Notes under the pieces: generated by a model
Seen by the model: only the letters and a program-made list of their open reading frames with translations
The model's database searches: none
What the model was told of the DNA's origin: nothing
Part shown: piece after piece, positions 38,825 through 47,037 of the stretch
Position numbering within the stretch: position 1 is the first letter of the stretch
Layout: each line of letters starts with the position of its first letter
Position numbers and translations under genes: made by a program
Assembly: GCF_018130385.1 (NCBI RefSeq)
Contig: NZ_JAFCLU010000008.1
Span: forward strand, 217,400 to 281,399
Length of the DNA: 64,000 bases
Direction of reading: 5' to 3'
DNA from: Bradyrhizobium sp. AUGA SZCCT0283
Lineage (GTDB): Bacteria; Pseudomonadota; Alphaproteobacteria; Rhizobiales; Xanthobacteraceae

Positions 38825-39745
38825 ATGGATCACATGTTAACACGCCGTCATTTTCTGCAAGCCGTGGGTGGACTGGGTGCGCTGGGCGTCTCGACCACCG
38901 CTTACGGCTTCTCTGCGCCGGTCGTCCGGCTACGCGTCGCGCGGTACGACATTTCACCGCCGCAATGGCCGGCAGGTCTCAAGCTCAGGATCGCCGCGAT
39001 CGCCGATCTCCATGCCTGCGATCCCTGGATGTCGCTCGATCATGTCCAGGCGATCGTCGAACGCACCAATGCGCTCAAGCCTGACATCGTCGTCATGCTC
39101 GGCGACTATGTGGCCGGACATCGCAAGGTGACGCGCTTCATTCCCGATGCCGAATGGGCGGCCGTGCTCGCCGGCCTGAAGGCGCCGCTCGGCGTGCACG
39201 CGGTGCTTGGCAATCACGATTGGTGGGAAGACAAGACCGTGCAGCGGGAAGGGCGGGGATTGCCGTCCGCAGGCCGCGCGCTGGAGGCCGCCGGTATCCC
39301 GGTTTACGAGAACGATGCGAATAAGCTCTTTAAGAATGGCCATTCGTTCTGGCTGGCCGGTCTCGGCGACCAGCTCGCCTATATGCCGGCGCGCCGCTTC
39401 AGGCCGCTCAAGCGCATCGGCGTCGACGATCTCGGCGCGACGCTGGCGAAAGTCACCGATAACGCGCCGGTGGTTCTGATGGCGCATGAGCCCGACATAG
39501 CGAGGCGTGTCCCCTCGCGCGTCGCGCTGCAGCTCTCCGGCCATACCCATGGCGGCCAGGTGCGCATGCTGGGCTGGTCGCCGGTTTCGCCATCCGGTCA
39601 GCAACTCGCCTATGGCCATATCCGCATGAACTGCGACATCGTGGTCTCCGGCGGCCTCGGCTGCAGCATCATGCCGTTCCGGCTCGGGGTGCCGCCGGAA
39701 ATCGTGCTGGTAACGCTGGGCGCGCCGCGGCCGGCGGTGGCGTAG
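38825..39745 (+). CDS. Tat-exported metallophosphoesterase
   Basis: A 306-residue calcineurin-like phosphoesterase. The N terminus holds a twin-arginine export signal (LTRRHFLQAVGGLGALGVSTTAYG). Metal motifs: IAAIADLHACDP, VVMLGDYVAGH, AVLGNHDWW and LSGHTHGGQ. This layout fits the YkuE/YaeI group, which hydrolyses phosphodiesters of lipids. It would act in the periplasm. A start at 38834 (MLTRRHFL) is equally likely. It stands alone, with the toxin-antitoxin pair 69 bases later. Confidence 0.85.
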   Translation: MDHMLTRRHFLQAVGGLGALGVSTTAYGFSAPVVRLRVARYDISPPQWPAGLKLRIAAIADLHACDPWMSLDHVQAIVERTNALKPDIVVMLGDYVAGHRKVTRFIPDAEWAAVLAGLKAPLGVHAVLGNHDWWEDKTVQREGRGLPSAGRALEAAGIPVYENDANKLFKNGHSFWLAGLGDQLAYMPARRFRPLKRIGVDDLGATLAKVTDNAPVVLMAHEPDIARRVPSRVALQLSGHTHGGQVRMLGWSPVSPSGQQLAYGHIRMNCDIVVSGGLGCSIMPFRLGVPPEIVLVTLGAPRPAVA

Positions 39746-39770
39746 CTCTCGAATCTCCGGCATAGGAATC

Positions 39771-39798
39771 TGCATCAAATGATGCTATTCTTGATGCA
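39771..39798. promoter_or_regulatory. Probable VapB operator
   Basis: Perfect 8-bp inverted repeat TGCATCAA (39771-39778) / TTGATGCA (39791-39798), with a third TGATGC half-site between them. It lies 15 bases before the vapB ATG, where VapB-VapC complexes usually bind to repress their own operon. Binding is inferred from position and symmetry. Confidence 0.7.
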
Positions 39799-39813
39799 CA
39801 GGAGCCGCTCCCC

Positions 39814-40005
39814 ATGAGAACCACGATTGCAATTGACGACGAGTTGTTTGCCAAGGCGCAGGAGTTTGCCGGTGTCACCGAGAAATCCGCGGTGATACGG
39901 GAGGCATTGAAGGCGTTTGTCGAACGCGAAGCCGCGCGCCGGCTTGCCCGTATGGGGGGGACGCAACCGGACGCCAAGGCGCCGCCGCGCCGTCGCTCTA
40001 AATGA
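39814..40005 (+). CDS. vapB: Type II antitoxin, VapB-like
   Basis: A 63-residue protein: a ribbon-helix-helix-type N terminus (MRTTIAIDDELFAKAQEFAG, then KSAVIREALKAFVEREA) and a basic, proline-rich tail (PDAKAPPRRRSK) expected to fold onto the toxin. The N-terminal part should bind the dyad just upstream. The start follows CAGGAG. Its stop overlaps the toxin start by 4 bases (ATGA), the normal coupling of such pairs. Confidence 0.88.
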   Translation: MRTTIAIDDELFAKAQEFAGVTEKSAVIREALKAFVEREAARRLARMGGTQPDAKAPPRRRSK

Positions 40006-40376
40006 TGGTGTTGGCCGATACGTCAATCTGGATAGATCATTTTCGCCGCGGCGATTTGCGTTTGGCGCAATTGCTCGATCGCGGCGAAGTCGCCATGCAC
40101 CCTTTTGTAGTTGGCGAATTGTTGCTTGGGCGCGCTCTCGGCACCGACGAATTGATGAGCGACTTGAACACCCTTCCGAAGACAGCCGTAGCCAGTTTCG
40201 ATGAGGTCCTCAAATTTATCTCTGATCGAAAGTTGCCGGGATCCGGCATCGGGTATGTCGATGCGCATCTGCTTGCTGCTGCCGCGCTGACGGCTGAGAC
40301 CCTGATCTGGACGCGGGACAAGCGCTTGCTTGCGGTAGCAAGATCGCTTTCGCTCGCGACCGAAATGGGGGAATAG
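40002..40376 (+). CDS. vapC: PIN-domain ribonuclease toxin, VapC-like
   Basis: A 124-residue PIN nuclease. Acidic active-site residues are in place: LADTSIWIDHF (Asp), VVGELLLG (Glu), GYVDAHLLAAA (Asp) and IWTRDKRL (Asp). VapC toxins cleave tRNA or rRNA to stop growth until VapB is restored. It begins within the antitoxin's last codons. The pair lies between a phosphoesterase gene and ybgC, probably a mobile insertion into a housekeeping area. Confidence 0.9.
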   Translation: MMVLADTSIWIDHFRRGDLRLAQLLDRGEVAMHPFVVGELLLGRALGTDELMSDLNTLPKTAVASFDEVLKFISDRKLPGSGIGYVDAHLLAAAALTAETLIWTRDKRLLAVARSLSLATEMGE

Positions 40377-40382
40377 GCATTC

Positions 40383-40832
40383 ATGTCCCCCCTCGACGGA
40401 GAGATCCGCGACGGCCGCCATCACATGCAGGTCCGCGTCTACTACGAGGATACCGATTTTTCGGGTATCGTCTATCACGCCAACTACCTGCGCTTCATGG
40501 AGCGCGGCCGCACCAACCATCTGCGGCTGATGGGCGCGTCGCAGCACGCGCTGTTCGAACAGGCGCTGGAGGAGACGCCGGGCTTCGCCTTCGTGGTGCG
40601 CTCGATGGAGCTCGATTTTTTCCGGCCGGCGCGGATGGACGATGTGCTCGACGTCGTGACGTGGCCGGTCGCCGTGAAGGGCGCCTCCATCACGCTGGCG
40701 CAGGAGGTGCGGCGTGGCGATGAGGTGCTGGTCAAGGCCGAGGTGCGCGTTGCCTTCATCAGCGAGGGCCGGGCGAAGCCGATCCCGAAATCGCTGCGGC
40801 AGTTGATGAAGGCCGATCTGGCTTCGGATTGA
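40383..40832 (+). CDS. ybgC: Tol-Pal-associated acyl-CoA thioesterase YbgC
   Basis: A 149-residue hot-dog-fold thioesterase. [32 protein letters not shown] holds the catalytic Asp and family signature; the rest matches the YbgC/TIGR02799 group. It hydrolyses acyl-CoA, perhaps in phospholipid traffic at the division site. In most Proteobacteria it precedes tolQ; here the next genes are a DUF1348 protein and a TetR regulator, and no tol gene appears within the window. Confidence 0.92.
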   Translation: MSPLDGEIRDGRHHMQVRVYYEDTDFSGIVYHANYLRFMERGRTNHLRLMGASQHALFEQALEETPGFAFVVRSMELDFFRPARMDDVLDVVTWPVAVKGASITLAQEVRRGDEVLVKAEVRVAFISEGRAKPIPKSLRQLMKADLASD

Positions 40833-40842
40833 TCTTTCCGGA

Positions 40843-40869
40843 TTGACTCTCTGTACCGATCGGTACAAT
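40843..40869 (+). promoter_or_regulatory. Promoter with TetR operator for the DUF1348-tetR operon
   Basis: A perfect 16-bp palindrome TGTACCGATCGGTACA (40852-40867) lies between a -35-like TTGACT (40843-40848) and a -10-like TACAAT (40864-40869). The spacing is 15 bases (16 if the -10 is shifted by one). A TetR gene is second in the operon, so autoregulation is the simplest reading. Confidence 0.75.
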
Positions 40870-40899
40870 ATCCCGGGATCGCCCATTCGGAGAAATGTC

Positions 40900-41367
40900 A
40901 TGTCGCGTCCGCCGCTGCCGCCCTTCACCCGCGAAACCGCCGCCCAGAAGGCGCGCATGGCGGAAGATGCCTGGAATTCGCGCGATCCGGTGCGGGTGTC
41001 GCTGGCCTATACCGAGGACAGCCGCTGGCGTAACCGCTCCGAATTCCTCCAGGGGCGCGAGGCGATCGTCGAATTCCTCACCCGCAAATGGGCGAAGGAG
41101 CACGACTACCGCCTGATCAAGGACCTCTGGGCGTTCGATCAGAACCGCATTGCCGTGCGCTTCCAGTATGAGTGGCACGACGATGCCGGGCAGTGGCATC
41201 GCTCCTACGGCAATGAGCAGTGGGAGTTCGACGAGCACGGCCTGATGCGGCGGCGCGAGGCCAGCATCAACGATGTCGCCATCAAGCAGAGCGAGCGCCG
41301 CTTCCACTGGCCGGCTCCAGGGCCGCGCCCGGCCGATGTCGCGGGCTTAAGCGAGAACCCGCTGTGA
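40900..41367 (+). CDS. DUF1348 (SnoaL/NTF2-like) protein
   Basis: A 155-residue protein with a cone-shaped SnoaL/NTF2-like fold. It starts [53 protein letters not shown] is typical of DUF1348, as is the C-terminal [21 protein letters not shown]. The exact role is unknown; members are often controlled by a neighbouring TetR. It lies 4 bases before the tetR gene and its promoter carries the palindrome described above. Confidence 0.88.
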   Translation: MSRPPLPPFTRETAAQKARMAEDAWNSRDPVRVSLAYTEDSRWRNRSEFLQGREAIVEFLTRKWAKEHDYRLIKDLWAFDQNRIAVRFQYEWHDDAGQWHRSYGNEQWEFDEHGLMRRREASINDVAIKQSERRFHWPAPGPRPADVAGLSENPL

Positions 41368-41371
41368 CGCG

Positions 41372-41938
41372 ATGCTGAAAAAGGGCGTCGAGCGCAGGGA
41401 AGTATTGCGGGCGCTTGGCGAGGTGTTTCGCGCGCATGGCTATGAGGGCGCTTCGCTGACGCTGATCACGGAGGCCACCGGGCTCGGCAAGGGCAGCCTC
41501 TATCACCTCTTCCCCGGCGGCAAGGAGCAGATGGCCGCCGAGGTGCTCGCCGACATCGGCGGCTGGTTCGAACTCAACATTTATGCACCGTTGCGCGAGG
41601 CCGACGATGCCGCGCGCGCGATCGCTGCGATGATCGCGGGCGTCGACCAGTATTTTCATTCCGGCGATCGCATCTGTCTGGTCGGACTGGTGGCGCTCGG
41701 TTCTGCGCGCGACACTTTTACCGAAGCCGTCGATGGTTATTTTGCGCGCTGGCAGGCCGCGCTGGCGCAGCTTCTGCGGCGATCCGGATTGAGCAAGAGT
41801 CAAGCTCAGCGGCGCGCGGAAGATGCGCTGTTGACCATTCAAGGCGCGCTGGTGCTGGCACGGGCGCGCAACGACGCCGGAATCTTTCGGCGGGCGCTGA
41901 GCGATCTGACGGCGCGGTTGCTGGCGCCGGCGGATTGA
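41372..41938 (+). CDS. TetR/AcrR family regulator
   Basis: A 188-residue repressor. The N-terminal helix-turn-helix runs EVFRAHGYEGASLTLITEATGLGKGSLYHLFPGGKEQM (about 16-53). The C-terminal helical domain would bind an unknown ligand. It follows DUF1348 by 4 bases in the same operon and likely represses it at the 16-bp palindrome upstream. The chain ends in TARLLAPAD; a palindromic terminator-like repeat follows. Confidence 0.9.
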   Translation: MLKKGVERREVLRALGEVFRAHGYEGASLTLITEATGLGKGSLYHLFPGGKEQMAAEVLADIGGWFELNIYAPLREADDAARAIAAMIAGVDQYFHSGDRICLVGLVALGSARDTFTEAVDGYFARWQAALAQLLRRSGLSKSQAQRRAEDALLTIQGALVLARARNDAGIFRRALSDLTARLLAPAD

Positions 41939-41954
41939 CGGCTGCTACAACGAC

Positions 41955-42000
41955 GTCGTCCCCGCGCCCCGTGCGCAATTGCGCACTAGGCGGGGACGAC
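41955..42000. terminator. Palindromic repeat between convergent genes, probable bidirectional terminator
   Basis: Perfect 11-bp arms GTCGTCCCCGC (41955-41965) / GCGGGGACGAC (41990-42000) enclose a perfect 16-bp palindrome GTGCGCAATTGCGCAC (41971-41986). It lies between the tetR and GST genes, which converge. No T-run follows, so it is terminator-like rather than a proven terminator. Confidence 0.6.
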
Positions 42001-42019
42001 GCGTTGAGAGACGAACGCC

Positions 42020-42664
42020 TTACGCCGCCGCCTTGTGCCGAGCGAGTTCGGCCTTGTACATCTCGAACTCCTCGGCGACCGCTTTCGCGATGCTGGGGCG
42101 GGTGCGCAGCCGCTCGTAATAGGCTTTCACGTTTGGCCATTTCGCCAGTTCGATCGGCGGCGTCGCCATCGTCCAGTTGATGATGGTGACGAGATAGGCG
42201 TCGGCGACGCTGAAATGGTCGAGCAGGAATTCACGGCCCTTCAGGTAGTTTTCGAGATAGTCGAGCCGCGACAGGTTCTTGCCCAGTGCATAGGTCTTCG
42301 CCTCCTGCGGCGCCGTCTTGTCGAGTAGCGGCACGAACAGCGCCTTGTGCAGTTCGGTACCGATGAAGCAGAGCCATTGATGCAGGCGGCTGCGCTCCTC
42401 AGCCGATACCGCCGAGATGCCGGCTTTCGGAAAACGGTCGGCGACATATTGCAGGATCGCCGCGTTCTCCGTCAGCACCGTGCCGTCGTCGGTGCGCAGC
42501 GTCGGCACCAGCCCGAGCGGGTTGACGGCGCGAAAATCCGAGCCGTCGTTCTGCACCACCTTGGTCTTGGGATCGACTTCGAGATAGTTGGCCTCGGCGC
42601 CGGCTTCATACAGCGCGATCCGGGTCGCCAGCGAGCAGGCCAGCGGCGAAAAATAGAGATCCAT
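42020..42664 (-). CDS. Glutathione S-transferase family protein
   Basis: A 214-residue GST. The thioredoxin-like N domain begins LYFSPLACSLATRIALYEAGAEANYLEV, keeps the cis-proline LGLVPTLRTDDG and the glutathione-binding LTENAAILQYVADRFP; the helical C domain has FSVADAYLVTIINWT. Glutathione conjugation or reduction is expected, substrate unknown. It diverges from a TetR gene 108 bases away that probably controls it. Confidence 0.9.
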   Translation of the reverse strand: MDLYFSPLACSLATRIALYEAGAEANYLEVDPKTKVVQNDGSDFRAVNPLGLVPTLRTDDGTVLTENAAILQYVADRFPKAGISAVSAEERSRLHQWLCFIGTELHKALFVPLLDKTAPQEAKTYALGKNLSRLDYLENYLKGREFLLDHFSVADAYLVTIINWTMATPPIELAKWPNVKAYYERLRTRPSIAKAVAEEFEMYKAELARHKAAA

Positions 42665-42717
42665 GGTTTGCCTCCTTGGCAGTTGATCAATCGGGCCGGC
42701 GCGTAAGGCGGGCGGGA

Positions 42718-42748
42718 TTGATTTTTATACTGTTCCGCATAATATAAA
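42718..42748. promoter_or_regulatory. Promoter and candidate operator between GST and TetR genes
   Basis: TTGATT (42718-42723) and AATATA (42741-42746), 17 bases apart, form a good plus-strand promoter for tetR. The inverted pair TTTATA (42724-42729) / TATAAA (42743-42748) overlaps it. Symmetry is only 6 bp, so the operator call is tentative. Confidence 0.4.
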
Positions 42749-42772
42749 TCTGGTCAAGGAATTTATTGCGAA

Positions 42773-43432
42773 ATGGTACAAAAAAGTAAAAAGCCGCCTG
42801 TGACGAAGATCGACGATCCCGTGGCGCCCAAGCGCCGCGGCCGGCCGCGCGCCTATCAGCCGGACGTCGCACTCGGCAAGGCGCTCGACCTGTTCCGCAA
42901 GGATGGCTTCGCGGCGACCTCGCTCGACGATCTCTCCGCCGCCACCGGCATGAACCGGCCGAGCCTCTACGGGGCGTTCGGCGACAAGCGCGAGCTATTC
43001 ATCAAGAGTTACCGGCGCTATCGCGAGGACGCGCGGGCGGCCATGGGCGACATCTTCCGCGGCGAGTTGCCGATCCGCCGAAGGCTGGAGCGGATCTATG
43101 CGGTGGCGCTCGATATCTATCTGTCCGGCGAATCCGGTCCGCGCGGCTGCTTTACGGTGATGACCGCGGCCTCCGAGGCGGTACACGATCCCGATATCCG
43201 CACCATGGTGCTGGAAGGCTTCACCGAACTCGACAAGGCTTTTGCCGCCTGTTTCCGGCGCGCCAAGGAGAAGGGCGAATTGCCCGAAAGCGCCGATCCG
43301 GTCGTCCTGGCCCAACTCGCCTCCGCCACCATCCACACCATCGCCATCCGCGCCCGGGCGCAGACGCCGCGCAGGGAATTGGAGGCGATCGTGAACGGCG
43401 CGCTCGATGTGATGGTTGGCCCGGCCAAGTAA
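42773..43432 (+). CDS. TetR/AcrR family regulator
   Basis: A 219-residue repressor. A lysine-rich start (MVQKSKKPP) precedes the helix-turn-helix: LGKALDLFRKDGFAATSLDDLSAATGMNRPSLYGAFGDKRELF (about 35-77). The ligand domain includes DIYLSGESGPRGCFTVMTAASEAV, which resembles the TetR subgroup that controls GST and reductase genes. It diverges from the GST gene and likely regulates it. A hairpin just after its stop may end transcription. Confidence 0.9.
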   Translation: MVQKSKKPPVTKIDDPVAPKRRGRPRAYQPDVALGKALDLFRKDGFAATSLDDLSAATGMNRPSLYGAFGDKRELFIKSYRRYREDARAAMGDIFRGELPIRRRLERIYAVALDIYLSGESGPRGCFTVMTAASEAVHDPDIRTMVLEGFTELDKAFAACFRRAKEKGELPESADPVVLAQLASATIHTIAIRARAQTPRRELEAIVNGALDVMVGPAK

Positions 43433-43438
43433 CTTCAG

Positions 43439-43464
43439 GTCGTCCCTGCGTTCGCAGGGACGAC
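43439..43464. terminator. Hairpin between convergent genes
   Basis: GTCGTCCCTGCG (43439-43450) pairs with CGCAGGGACGAC (43453-43464), a near-perfect hairpin with a tiny loop, lying between the converging tetR and chemoreceptor genes. It lacks a T-run; it may be a short version of the dispersed GTCGTCCC palindrome also seen at 41955. Confidence 0.55.
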
Positions 43465-43491
43465 GATAGAGCTTCCGATCGGTGGGTCGCC

Positions 43492-45489
43492 TCACGCCGC
43501 CCTGATATGGGCGAGGAAGCGGTCGACCTCGCTGCGCAGCTTGCTCGATTGCTGCGCCAGTTCGCCCGCCGAACTGAGCACTTCCTGCGCGGCATCGCCG
43601 GTGGCGCCGATGCCGGTCGTCACGCCTGAAATGTTGCGCGAGACTTCGCCGGTTCGGGCCGCAGCCTGCTGCACGTTGCGTGCGATTTCCTGCGTCGCCG
43701 AGCCCTGCTGCTCGACGGCCGCGGCGATGGCCGCGGAGATTTCATCGACTTGCCGAATCGTCGTGCAGATCGACTGGATGCCTTCGACGGCCGCGGTGGT
43801 TTCGCTCTGGACCGCCGCGATCTGGCCGCGGATTTCCTCGGTGGCCTTGGCGGTCTGCGTCGCCAGCGTCTTTACTTCGCTCGCGACGACCGCAAACCCG
43901 CGACCGGATTCGCCGGCGCGCGCGGCCTCGATGGTCGCGTTGAGCGCGAGCAGGTTGGTCTGGCTGGCGATCTGGTTGATCAGCGAGACCACCTCGCCGA
44001 TCTTCTGGGCGGCGGCGGCGAGGCTTTGGACGCGGTTGTTCGACTGCTGGCCGTCGTTCGCGGCCTTGCCGACGACGGTGGAGGCATGCGTCAGCCGCCG
44101 GCCGATTTCGTCCATCGACGACGACAATTCTTCAGCCGCCGCGGCAACGGTCTGGACGTTGTCGGAAGCCTGTTCGGATGCGGTGGAAACCGTGAGCGTC
44201 TGCTGCCGCGATTGCTCGACGATGGAGGACATCGACTGCGCCGTCGCCTGCATTTCGGTCGCGGCTGCCGACACGCGCTCGACCACGCCGCGGACGCTCG
44301 CCTCAAAACTGTCGGCCAGCGCCGCGAATGCGCGGCGTTTTTCCTGCTCGGAGTGGGCCTTGGCTTCCGCCTGATCCGACTGCATCTTCTGCATGCGGAC
44401 GGCATTGTCCTTGAACACCGCGACGGCCCGCGCCATTTCGCCGACTTCGTCCTGGCGCTGATGAACCGGCAATTCGAATTCCAGCTTGCCATGCGCGAGA
44501 TCGCGCATCGCCGCCGTAATCGCCAGAATGGGGCGCGAAATGCCGCGGGCGATCAGCAATCCGGCGGCCGCCGCGATGGCCAGTCCGAGCAGCGCCATGC
44601 CGATGGCGAGCTGGCGTGCGCGATCGAGCGAGGTCACATACTCGCTGTTGTCCATCACGATTTCGACGGCGCCGATCGAGTTGCCGGAAAAATCCTTGAT
44701 CGGGGCGAGCAACGCGGCAACCGGCGTGGTGCCGAGTTTGCCCTGGTGGATGACGAAGCCGCCGTCGCGGGCACGGCCATAGTCGGCCGGATCGAAGAAG
44801 CTTCGGCCGTCCAGCGTCCCGCCGAACAGCTTGAAGTCGCTGGCGGCCGAAAGATGAAACGCGACATCGACGCCGCGGGTGCGCTTGAACTCGTCGAAGA
44901 ACGGCTGGCCGAAGGTCAGGCCGAACTCCACGGAACCGAGATGTTTGCCGGCCAGCGCGACCGGAACGACGCCGCGGATACCGAGCCCGGCGACGCCGCC
45001 TTCGAGGCCTACGATCGGCTTGCGCGCCTGATTGGCCGCGACCACCGTCTTGCGGAAGCTCGACAGGTCGTCGCCGAATTTCTGGGGTTGATGGACGCGC
45101 AGATAGGATATCGCCGGTGGCGTATGAAACTGGAACTGGTCGACGCCGTAATCGGATTTCAGGGCTGCAAATCCGGCGCCGAACAATCCCATCAGGGCAT
45201 CGCGGTCGTTGCGCGCCATCGCTTCCTGAACCGCCGGTATGGTCGCGACGACGGCGCTCATCGCGGCGGCCCGTCGTGCCTCCTGGCCCAGCCTCGACTG
45301 AAGCGCGTCGTAGTGGCTGCGCAATTCGCGTTCATCGGCGCGATCGACGACCCCTGAGATAATCCACATCGCACCCAGCAGGATGAAGACCGCCGTTCCC
45401 GCCGAGGCGAGCGCCAGGGCGGCGGTGATCCGGGTTCTGAGCCCCAGATTGATGTGTCGGGAGAAACCGTTTCGTGCTGTGCTGGCCAT
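43492..45489 (-). CDS. Methyl-accepting chemotaxis protein (membrane receptor with Cache domain)
   Basis: A 665-residue transmembrane chemoreceptor. TM1 about 22-44; a periplasmic Cache_3/Cache_2-like sensor about 50-290 ([17 protein letters not shown] and [23 protein letters not shown]); TM2 about 296-318; HAMP about 315-370 ([25 protein letters not shown]). The signalling hairpin has the tip [25 protein letters not shown] at about 510-535. Ligand unknown; no che genes are adjacent. Confidence 0.93.
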   Translation of the reverse strand: MASTARNGFSRHINLGLRTRITAALALASAGTAVFILLGAMWIISGVVDRADERELRSHYDALQSRLGQEARRAAAMSAVVATIPAVQEAMARNDRDALMGLFGAGFAALKSDYGVDQFQFHTPPAISYLRVHQPQKFGDDLSSFRKTVVAANQARKPIVGLEGGVAGLGIRGVVPVALAGKHLGSVEFGLTFGQPFFDEFKRTRGVDVAFHLSAASDFKLFGGTLDGRSFFDPADYGRARDGGFVIHQGKLGTTPVAALLAPIKDFSGNSIGAVEIVMDNSEYVTSLDRARQLAIGMALLGLAIAAAAGLLIARGISRPILAITAAMRDLAHGKLEFELPVHQRQDEVGEMARAVAVFKDNAVRMQKMQSDQAEAKAHSEQEKRRAFAALADSFEASVRGVVERVSAAATEMQATAQSMSSIVEQSRQQTLTVSTASEQASDNVQTVAAAAEELSSSMDEIGRRLTHASTVVGKAANDGQQSNNRVQSLAAAAQKIGEVVSLINQIASQTNLLALNATIEAARAGESGRGFAVVASEVKTLATQTAKATEEIRGQIAAVQSETTAAVEGIQSICTTIRQVDEISAAIAAAVEQQGSATQEIARNVQQAAARTGEVSRNISGVTTGIGATGDAAQEVLSSAGELAQQSSKLRSEVDRFLAHIRAA

Positions 45490-45583
45490 CCCTTAGAAAT
45501 ACCAAAACGTTGCTAATTTTGGGTGAATGGCGCCGGCCGTGCAACCTTTCAAGGCTGCCTGGCGCACGCAACCCTCGCGTGCG

Positions 45584-46555
45584 CTAATACCCCCGATTGC
45601 GATCCACCACATTTTCCAGCGCGCCGCCGGCCTCGAAGCGCGCGATCTGCTGCGCGACATATTTCGATATCTCGTCGGTATCGGTATCGGCGGCGTTGTG
45701 CGGGGTCAGCACCACTTTTGGGTGGGTCCAGAACGGGCTGTCCACGGGCAGCGGCTCGGTGGCGTAGACGTCGAGCGAGGCGGCGCCGAGCGTGCCGTCG
45801 TCGAGGCATTGCAGGATGTCGGCTTCGTTCTGCAAGGCCCCGCGGCCGGCATTGATCAGCACCGGCGCGCCGAGCGGGCTTTTGCGACTCAGCTTCTCAA
45901 ACAGCGCGCGGTTGAGAATGTGCCGTGTCTCCGGCGTCAGCGGCAAAAGGCAGACCAGGATGTCGGTCCGCCGCAGGAACGCTTCGAACTGCGGCTCGCC
46001 GTGAAAGCAATCGATGCCGTCGATCGTCTTCGGGCTCCGGCTCCAGCCCGCGACGCGAAAGCCGAGGCGCTTCAACACGACTGCCGCGTCAGCCCCGAGC
46101 GTGCCCAGCCCCATGACGCCGACCGAGATCGCGCCCGCCGCCCATTGCAATTTCGGCGCCCAGCGCTTGGCGCGCTGGGATTCCCGCAAGTAGAGTTCCT
46201 GCCGGTGGTGCATCAGCACATGCAGCACGACATATTCCGTCATCCGCGCGGTGAGGTCGGTGACGGCCACGCGCACCAGCGGCACGTCGGGCAATGAGCG
46301 GTCCGCCATCAACGCATCGACACCGGCACCCAGATTGAAGATGACACGCAGGTTGGGGAAGGCGGCAAGCTCGCCGGGACGCGGCTTCCACACCGCGGCG
46401 TAATGCACCTCCGCCGGATCGAACGAGGTATCCGGCAGCAGCAGCACGGAACGGTCCGGGCAGACGCTGTCGAACCGGCCTTTCCAGCGCTGCGGCGACC
46501 AGTTGTCAGTCCCGCCATGCACCAGGATGGCGAGCGCACCTTTGTTCACTGTCAT
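45584..46555 (-). CDS. ghrA: Glyoxylate/hydroxypyruvate reductase A (D-2-hydroxyacid dehydrogenase)
   Basis: A 323-residue enzyme from the ATG at 46555 (MTVNKGALAILVHGG). The NAD(P) motif SVGVMGLGTLGADAAVVLKRLG (about 143-164) is present. The catalytic residues lie in NAGRGAL (Arg), the following Glu region and TPHNAAD (His). Its N-terminal half (VIFNLGAGVDALM) is typical of GhrA. It reduces glyoxylate or hydroxypyruvate with NADPH. It stands alone; a start 16 codons earlier is possible. Confidence 0.88.
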   Translation of the reverse strand: MTVNKGALAILVHGGTDNWSPQRWKGRFDSVCPDRSVLLLPDTSFDPAEVHYAAVWKPRPGELAAFPNLRVIFNLGAGVDALMADRSLPDVPLVRVAVTDLTARMTEYVVLHVLMHHRQELYLRESQRAKRWAPKLQWAAGAISVGVMGLGTLGADAAVVLKRLGFRVAGWSRSPKTIDGIDCFHGEPQFEAFLRRTDILVCLLPLTPETRHILNRALFEKLSRKSPLGAPVLINAGRGALQNEADILQCLDDGTLGAASLDVYATEPLPVDSPFWTHPKVVLTPHNAADTDTDEISKYVAQQIARFEAGGALENVVDRNRGY

Positions 46556-46660
46556 TCTTCCGGCCGTCCCTTTCGTATCGTCACGCAGCGTGACTCGCCT
46601 CACATAATCGATCGAACCGCTTCTCTAGCCTCCTTTCATCGAACAAGGGAGACCCTTCTC

Positions 46661-46732
46661 GTGTGCAAATTGATCGAGACCGACGAGCAAAAGGCGCGCC
46701 AGATCGCCGCGCAGTATGGCATCTCCTGGTGA
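46661..46732 (+). CDS. Micro-ORF 1 (23 residues)
   Basis: A GTG start at 46661 follows GGGAG with a 9-base spacer. It encodes MCKLIETDEQKARQIAAQYG and three more residues, ISW: a short charged helix. Its stop overlaps the next start by 4 bases (GTGA). Too short for family recognition. The case for translation is the ribosome site and the chain of overlaps with two further small frames. Confidence 0.45.
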   Translation: MCKLIETDEQKARQIAAQYGISW

Positions 46733-46833
46733 TACGCGGTTTCATCATCGTGGCGGTGATGTTCTGGCTGGCGCTTTCCTACCAGAGCAATCACCGCGAC
46801 TTTGGCCCGGCCAAAGTCGAGACCGTCAGATGA
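46729..46833 (+). CDS. Micro-ORF 2 (34 residues, membrane helix)
   Basis: Starts with GTG at 46729, overlapping the stop of the previous frame by 4 bases. It encodes one predicted membrane helix (GFIIVAVMFWLALSYQ) and a short charged tail (HRDFGPAKVETVR). It looks like a single-pass small membrane protein. It overlaps the next ATG by 4 bases (ATGA). Confidence 0.5.
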   Translation: MIRGFIIVAVMFWLALSYQSNHRDFGPAKVETVR

Positions 46834-46946
46834 AGACGATCAAGAACATCATTCTCATTCTCGTCGTGTGCCTTCTTTGTTCCAAGGCGGTCGTCCACAC
46901 CTACAGGCACTTCAATCCGCGACCGCCTCCGATCGTCGGCCCCTGA
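46830..46946 (+). CDS. Micro-ORF 3 (38 residues, membrane helix)
   Basis: The ATG at 46830 overlaps the stop of micro-ORF 2. It encodes MKTIKNIILILVVCLLCSKA, a membrane helix with two cysteines, and a tail with PRPPPIVGP. With its neighbour it would form a pair of single-pass proteins made from one message. No known family. Confidence 0.5.
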   Translation: MKTIKNIILILVVCLLCSKAVVHTYRHFNPRPPPIVGP

Positions 46947-47037
46947 CCGGCGACGGAACATTCCAAAATTTCTTCGACGCACCTGTCGGCAGCGGGCATA
47001 ATCGTTCGTCATTGTGACAACGGAGATGCCAGCCCTC

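Noticed and set aside
43750..45357. 535-codon plus-strand frame opposite the membrane chemoreceptor
   Set aside because: Antisense shadow with no domain features.
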